Positions 60,190 through 64,000 of a stretch of DNA of 64,000 nt are shown one piece after another. Source of the stretch: Malania oleifera (taxonomy: Eukaryota; Streptophyta; Magnoliopsida; Santalales; Ximeniaceae); contig NC_080428.1 of NCBI RefSeq assembly GCF_029873635.1, positions 65,261,101 through 65,325,100 of the forward strand, read 5' to 3'. Positions within the stretch are counted from its first letter, which is position 1, and the number at the start of each line of letters is the position of its first letter. Under the pieces are notes generated by a model. That model saw nothing but the letters and a program-made list of their open reading frames with translations. It ran no database searches and was not told where the DNA came from. Made by a program: the position numbers and the translations under genes.

Positions 60190-60560
60190 AATGACATCCA
60201 GATGATGCTTTCAGAAAAATCTTTTGCAGCCTTGATCCCATCCTTCATCCATGCAAGATTATTGTCCACCTTCTCCAAGCCATGGTCTTGAGGTTTCATA
60301 TTTGCAGTCACAAGAATGATGAGGCGTTATAATACATATCGGCATTTCTACACTGTATCTGGTTACATTGGCAATCCTTGTTTCACTGCACCCATAAAAG
60401 TAGTCATGTCAAAGAAGTTTGTACGGACTCTTGTTACTCCAGTTTTATCAAGAGGAAATTTGAGCTTGCCCTTTCCATCATTTCCACCGAAAGCTCTGGA
60501 AACATGTATATATAATGTAAGGGGATTGTTTGGCACCATATGAATTAGGGCAGCATACAA
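60190..60560 (-). pseudogene. Decayed coding fragment, unidentified
   Basis: The minus strand at 60363-60560 reads a well-composed peptide with IHVSRAFGGNDGKGKLKFPL and VRTNFFDMTTFMGAVKQGL. After stops and a frame change, a second plausible coding stretch (LEKVDNNLAWMKDGIKAAKD, ending SIIWMSLHGN) follows at about 60190-60300. Composition and residue pattern look like real protein sequence, unlike nearby AT-driven frames. I do not recognise the family. Disrupted frames and the lack of flanking exons suggest a host gene fragment that has decayed. Confidence 0.4.
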
Positions 60561-61369
60561 ATTGGGTTGTTTGCAACCATTTCAAGTTTGGCCCAACAAA
60601 AGCTCAGTTCAAGCTATAATTTATTTGAACAAAATTCTCAGCTCCGATACATTAACAAGGTTGGTTTATTCAGAATTTATTCAGCTTGTGAGCTCACACA
60701 CTTCATATACATTTGAATAGAGACAAATCAAGAATAGAACTTTTTGAACTTGCCATTCAGCCAATTCCAACAACTTTTGCTCAAGTTTGAATTGAACTTG
60801 AACTCAAATTCGAATAGCACAAATTTTGAGTGAGCTGAACTCGAACGCTTATACAAGTTTGGCTCCACTCAACTCAATTGTAATCAGAGACAAATCCTGG
60901 ATAATGCAGTTGGAAAAATAAAAAAGGAAAGGCTCTAATAATTCATGTCAAACTAGCCATTTTATTTCTCTCAATTACACCCTTAAAATAATCTTGCTAG
61001 CAGGCATACCTCAACTTTCAGAAATTATTCAAAAGCAAGAAAAACTCTCCCAGCATAAAAATAAACCATGTAGGTAATTCAGAAGCATCGCTTGGATAAA
61101 CAAATTGCAACTTTGCTAACAAAAGGGTTTGCAATTAAGTTCTGATACGTGAAAAAAGGCACTGGCATCCAACAGAGGATCAGACTGAGTTTTGCCTTCC
61201 AAGCTCAATGGCAGAGGGCAGACTGAGTTTTGAGTTCCAAGCTCAATGGCTGAAAAAAAGTTAGAAGAAGCATCGGTTTGATCAGGTTTGTAACTAGCAT
61301 GACAGAATCCTCAATTATAGTTGCTAAAAAATTTGCACCCTCAGTAGTAGGCATATGCCTAATGCAATC
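60561..61369. other. Intergenic DNA between gene fragment and LINE
   Basis: No gene. A pair of similar strings around CAGACTGAGTTTTG and CAAGCTCAATGGC (61183-61210 and 61218-61250) forms a short local duplication. The right part may include the 3' untranslated end of the LINE. Confidence 0.4.
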
Positions 61370-62870
61370 AAAGTTCAGTAGCATAAAGAAGGTTTTTTAT
61401 TTTTCTATTTTCCCTCCAATCAGTAAAGACAGATTTCAAAAATAGGGCACCAAGAGGTTGCCACCCATCTACAAGCAAAGAAATAAATAAAAGGAGTTGA
61501 ATCAACTGTGTGATAGGCATCCAAGAAGTCATGAATTGCACACCTCTCCAACATTTACTGCCTGCTAAACTTACTTCTGAAGGGTTGTAAGCCATCTATC
61601 CTCGAGGATTGTGGTAGATAGTTGTTCCTTCAAAAGCTCTAGCATTATTCTCTCCACACTATCCAAAAAAGGAGTGAATGGGATCAAGGACAACGCCTTT
61701 TTTCCTTTCTCTGTTCGTAGGTATACCCTTCTCTTCCCAGATTTCCTTGCCACGGATTCAGCAGTAGTGACCCAGAGCAATTCCATAAGAGCAGTGGCCA
61801 GATTATGAAAAATTCTGGTCCAGGGGCAGTGGACAGATTCAGCATCTTCTTTGCATAGGAAGTGTCTATTGACCAAAGTTAAACCCTTTTTCTGAAAGGT
61901 CATTAAGAGTGAGGATCTTCCCAAAAGTTGTCTCCCAAGCAAAATAATTAACTTAGGTTGGCATAACAGTTCTACAAATAGCTTTCTATGGGAAACTAAG
62001 CCTCCGGCCTTGGGGGTTGTATTGTCCAGCTGCTTGCAGAAGGATCTGGCGGTGAAATAGACATTTTTGTTGAGCTTCCATAAAAGGCAAATCTGGATTG
62101 GCTCAATTGGGGACACTGTTCACCAAACTGATCTGACAAAAATACTTGACTTGAGGTTAACAGCCGCCACCTTTGGGATCAAAGCAACAAAGGTAGAATT
62201 CATGTTGTCTACAAATATTCCCATAGAATGGAACTTATAAAAGACATTGATAACATCAACTTTAAGAACAATCCAATTTGCTTGGGAATAAACCATAGAG
62301 AAGCCATCTAAAAGGAGGCTCCAACCACCCAACTATAGAGGCGCAGATTGTGCTGAAATTTAGCCCCTCAAACTGTGATATCAAATAGATGCTGAGTAAA
62401 GGGCTTCATAGACCTTGCAAATTCTGCCTTTGAAGTCGCCACCTTCATCTAAAGTTCTCCATTAATTACAACTCTCTTCAAGGTGTTGCATCTCCTATGA
62501 GCATTGGATAGAAATGGAAGAATTTGGTGTCACATTCTCCCTTCTTAAGCCACAAGGCCCTAGCTTTTTTTTGTCTCTAAGCAGTTTCTTTCATATTTAT
62601 GATCGCAGATAATTCTTTTCACAAGAGGACCATTTTTGCTGTGTCTTCATCATTGAGGCTTTGAGAAACTTCTTCAATATCAAGATCTTTAATTTTCCTC
62701 AAAGTAGCTTCTTTCTTTACATGGATATCTCAAAAGGTGTTTTTATTACACCATCTAGCCTTCCCTTTAATATCTTTCAACATCAAAGTAGGAACAAAGC
62801 TTGCAAAGCCCTCAGAGCAGAGAGTAGACCACCACTCATTGATAAGCTTCCTAAAACTTTGTTGCCTGTG
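61370..62870 (-). mobile_element. LINE-1 (plant L1) relic, 5'-truncated and internally deleted
   Basis: Minus-strand order: an endonuclease-RT linker trace (about 62860-62400) with INEWWST and KARALWLKKGECDTKFFH; the RT N-terminal part (62332-62120) with YKFHSMGIF and STFVALIPK; then the C-terminal zf-RVT region (62116-61571) with NVYFTARSFCKQL, ESVHCPWTRI and LEDRWLTTL. The endonuclease and the RT palm with its FADD-type active site are absent. The relic is therefore 5'-truncated and has lost an internal piece. Several frame changes and stops indicate long decay. No poly(A) tail or target duplication was found. Confidence 0.82.
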
Positions 62871-62908
62871 CTGATAATTATCTTAGTCGTTTTTTAGCAT
62901 TATTAGTG

Positions 62909-63053
62909 TGTTAGTGTTATGTTAATAAGTGAGAGTTAATAACGGTATTATGGTCAATTATATGTACTTTGACATATATTATAAATAGAGGAAGAGACCT
63001 ATCATGGTGATTAGGTCTTCATTTTACCCAATTACTAAAAACATGGTATCACA
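62909..63053 (+). mobile_element. TRIM- or Copia-like LTR with primer-binding site
   Basis: From TGTTAGTGTTATG to CTAAAAACA (62909-63043, about 135 bp) with a TATA box TATTATAAATAG (about 62978-62989), followed by TGGTATCA at 63044-63051 as in tRNA-Met-primed elements. The sequence then turns into a hAT-like element at 63054. A second LTR is not visible inside the window. The left boundary is uncertain by several bases. Confidence 0.55.
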
Positions 63054-64000
63054 TAGGGGTGTGCATAATTCGGTGAAAACCAAATTAACCAAATTAACCA
63101 AAATAACCAACCAAATTCGATCGGATCGGTTCGATTTAATTTTAATTCAGTTCAGTTTTATATTTGGGTAAAATCAGTTTTCGGTTTTCGGTTCCCTTAT
63201 GGAGAAATTAAATTTCGATTAACCGATTTAACTGAATTATATAATTAATTAATAATTAAATATAAATTATATAATTTACAATTAGGGTTCCACAATCCAC
63301 TCCACACTTGGCACTCCACTGAGTCCACTCCACAGATTCCACGATTCCAGTTCCACACCTTGCCTTCGGGAATTAGGGTTCCCAACTTCCCATTTAGCCA
63401 ATCCAACTTCCCAATCTTCTAGCGACAAGCAACCAGTGTCCATCACTCCATTGAGTCTTCGAGAATCAAGACTTCAAGCCTCCAAAGTCCAAGCCCTCCA
63501 CCCTCCAATGTCCATCCATCCAACTCTAGCGAGCCTCCACGCTGATCGCTGACCAACCAGCCTTCGCCCTCTAGAGTGTCAACTACTGCACCAACCAGCC
63601 AACCTCTGACCCTTCAAATCCAAGCTTCAGCGACCACATCGTCAGTCCATTGTGCTCACTGCTCACCCCTACTCCAAATCCAAACTTCCATCCCATCGTT
63701 CGACTAATTGGCTTCAAAATCGAGACTAGAGACTTCAAGAGTTTGAGTCACCTCACCCTTGGCCCCTTGTCGTCACCCTAGCCGTCGGCGCGTCGCCAAT
63801 CGCCATGTCTTTGCCCTAGCCCTCGTTGTGGCCGTCATGGTGTCACCTAAGCACCTCTCAGACTCAAAGTCTTGGATTTTTAAAAGTCAAATTTTTAAAT
63901 CATACAACATTTTTTTTTTCCTTATAATTAATTGTAATTCGGTTCGGTTAATCGAATTAAACAAAAAAACAGTTAACCTAATTAACCAAAAATTTGGTTT
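63054..64000 (+). mobile_element. hAT-like TTCGGTT element with GC-richer interior, runs off window
   Basis: The left end TAGGGGTGTGCATAATTCGG matches the terminus at 32365. The first 230 bp and the last 80 bp carry AACCAAATT/TTCGGTT-type subterminal motifs. Between them (about 63285-63870) lies a GC-richer CCA/CTCC-rich interior without a recognised domain, absent from the element at 32365. The right end is beyond the window. Confidence 0.5.

Overview
The window is nuclear DNA of a flowering plant, almost certainly a eudicot. It is AT-rich. Its only intact host gene is a nine-exon DHHC protein S-acyltransferase with plant-type GT-AG introns. The rest is mainly plant LTR retrotransposons of the Copia (including a SIRE/Maximus-like lineage) and Gypsy (Tekay-like chromovirus) groups, plus solo LTRs, a TRIM, hAT-like non-autonomous elements, a LINE-1 relic and microsatellites. 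The species cannot be named from the sequence. All annotation was done by eye, without database searches.

Region 1-31.4 kb is one nested pile. The base is a broken minus-strand Copia element (called Copia-1) seen in pieces at 1360-2548, 13847-14844, 21190-23431 and probably 30918-31395. A minus-strand Tekay-like Gypsy element (Gypsy-1, 2549-13846, duplication CTTTG) sits in it. Gypsy-1 contains two solo LTRs of a SIRE-like family in opposite orientations: LTR-A, duplication CCTCA, and LTR-B, duplication ATGCT. A third SIRE-like solo LTR (LTR-C) lies in Copia-1 at 14845-21189. LTR-C is itself split by a two-ended SIRE-like element (element D, 16705-20995, duplication CAGAC). To the right, a 5'-less Gypsy element (Gypsy-2, 23490-29222) lies in a partial SIRE-like LTR (LTR-E), which lies in a partial Tekay-like LTR (LTR-G), which appears to lie in the Copia-1 gag.

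Region 31.4-45 kb is AT-rich intergenic DNA. It holds a hAT-like element whose right end is split by solo LTR-I (duplication CCCTT), solo LTR-F (TAAAC), a 339-bp TRIM at 39562-39900, and solo LTR-H (AGAGT).

Region 45-56.3 kb is genic. A GC-richer island of unknown nature lies at about 45.1-45.7 kb. The S-acyltransferase gene (49704-55728, 632 codons before the stop, probably the PAT21 orthologue) follows. Its DHHC-Cys active site would add fatty acyl groups to membrane-associated proteins.

Region 56-64 kb is AT-rich, with MITE-like foldbacks, an unidentified decayed coding fragment at about 60.2-60.56 kb, a minus-strand LINE-1 relic (61.4-62.9 kb), a TRIM-like LTR with a primer-binding site, and the start of a hAT-like element that runs off the window.

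The most unusual signal is a set of irregular arrays of 10-12-bp palindromes centred on GTCGAC, upstream of the TATA box in several LTRs. SIRE-like LTRs carry CGGTCGACCG-type units and Tekay-like LTRs carry TCGTCGACGA-type units. A Copia-like fragment at 40.2 kb carries the second type as well.
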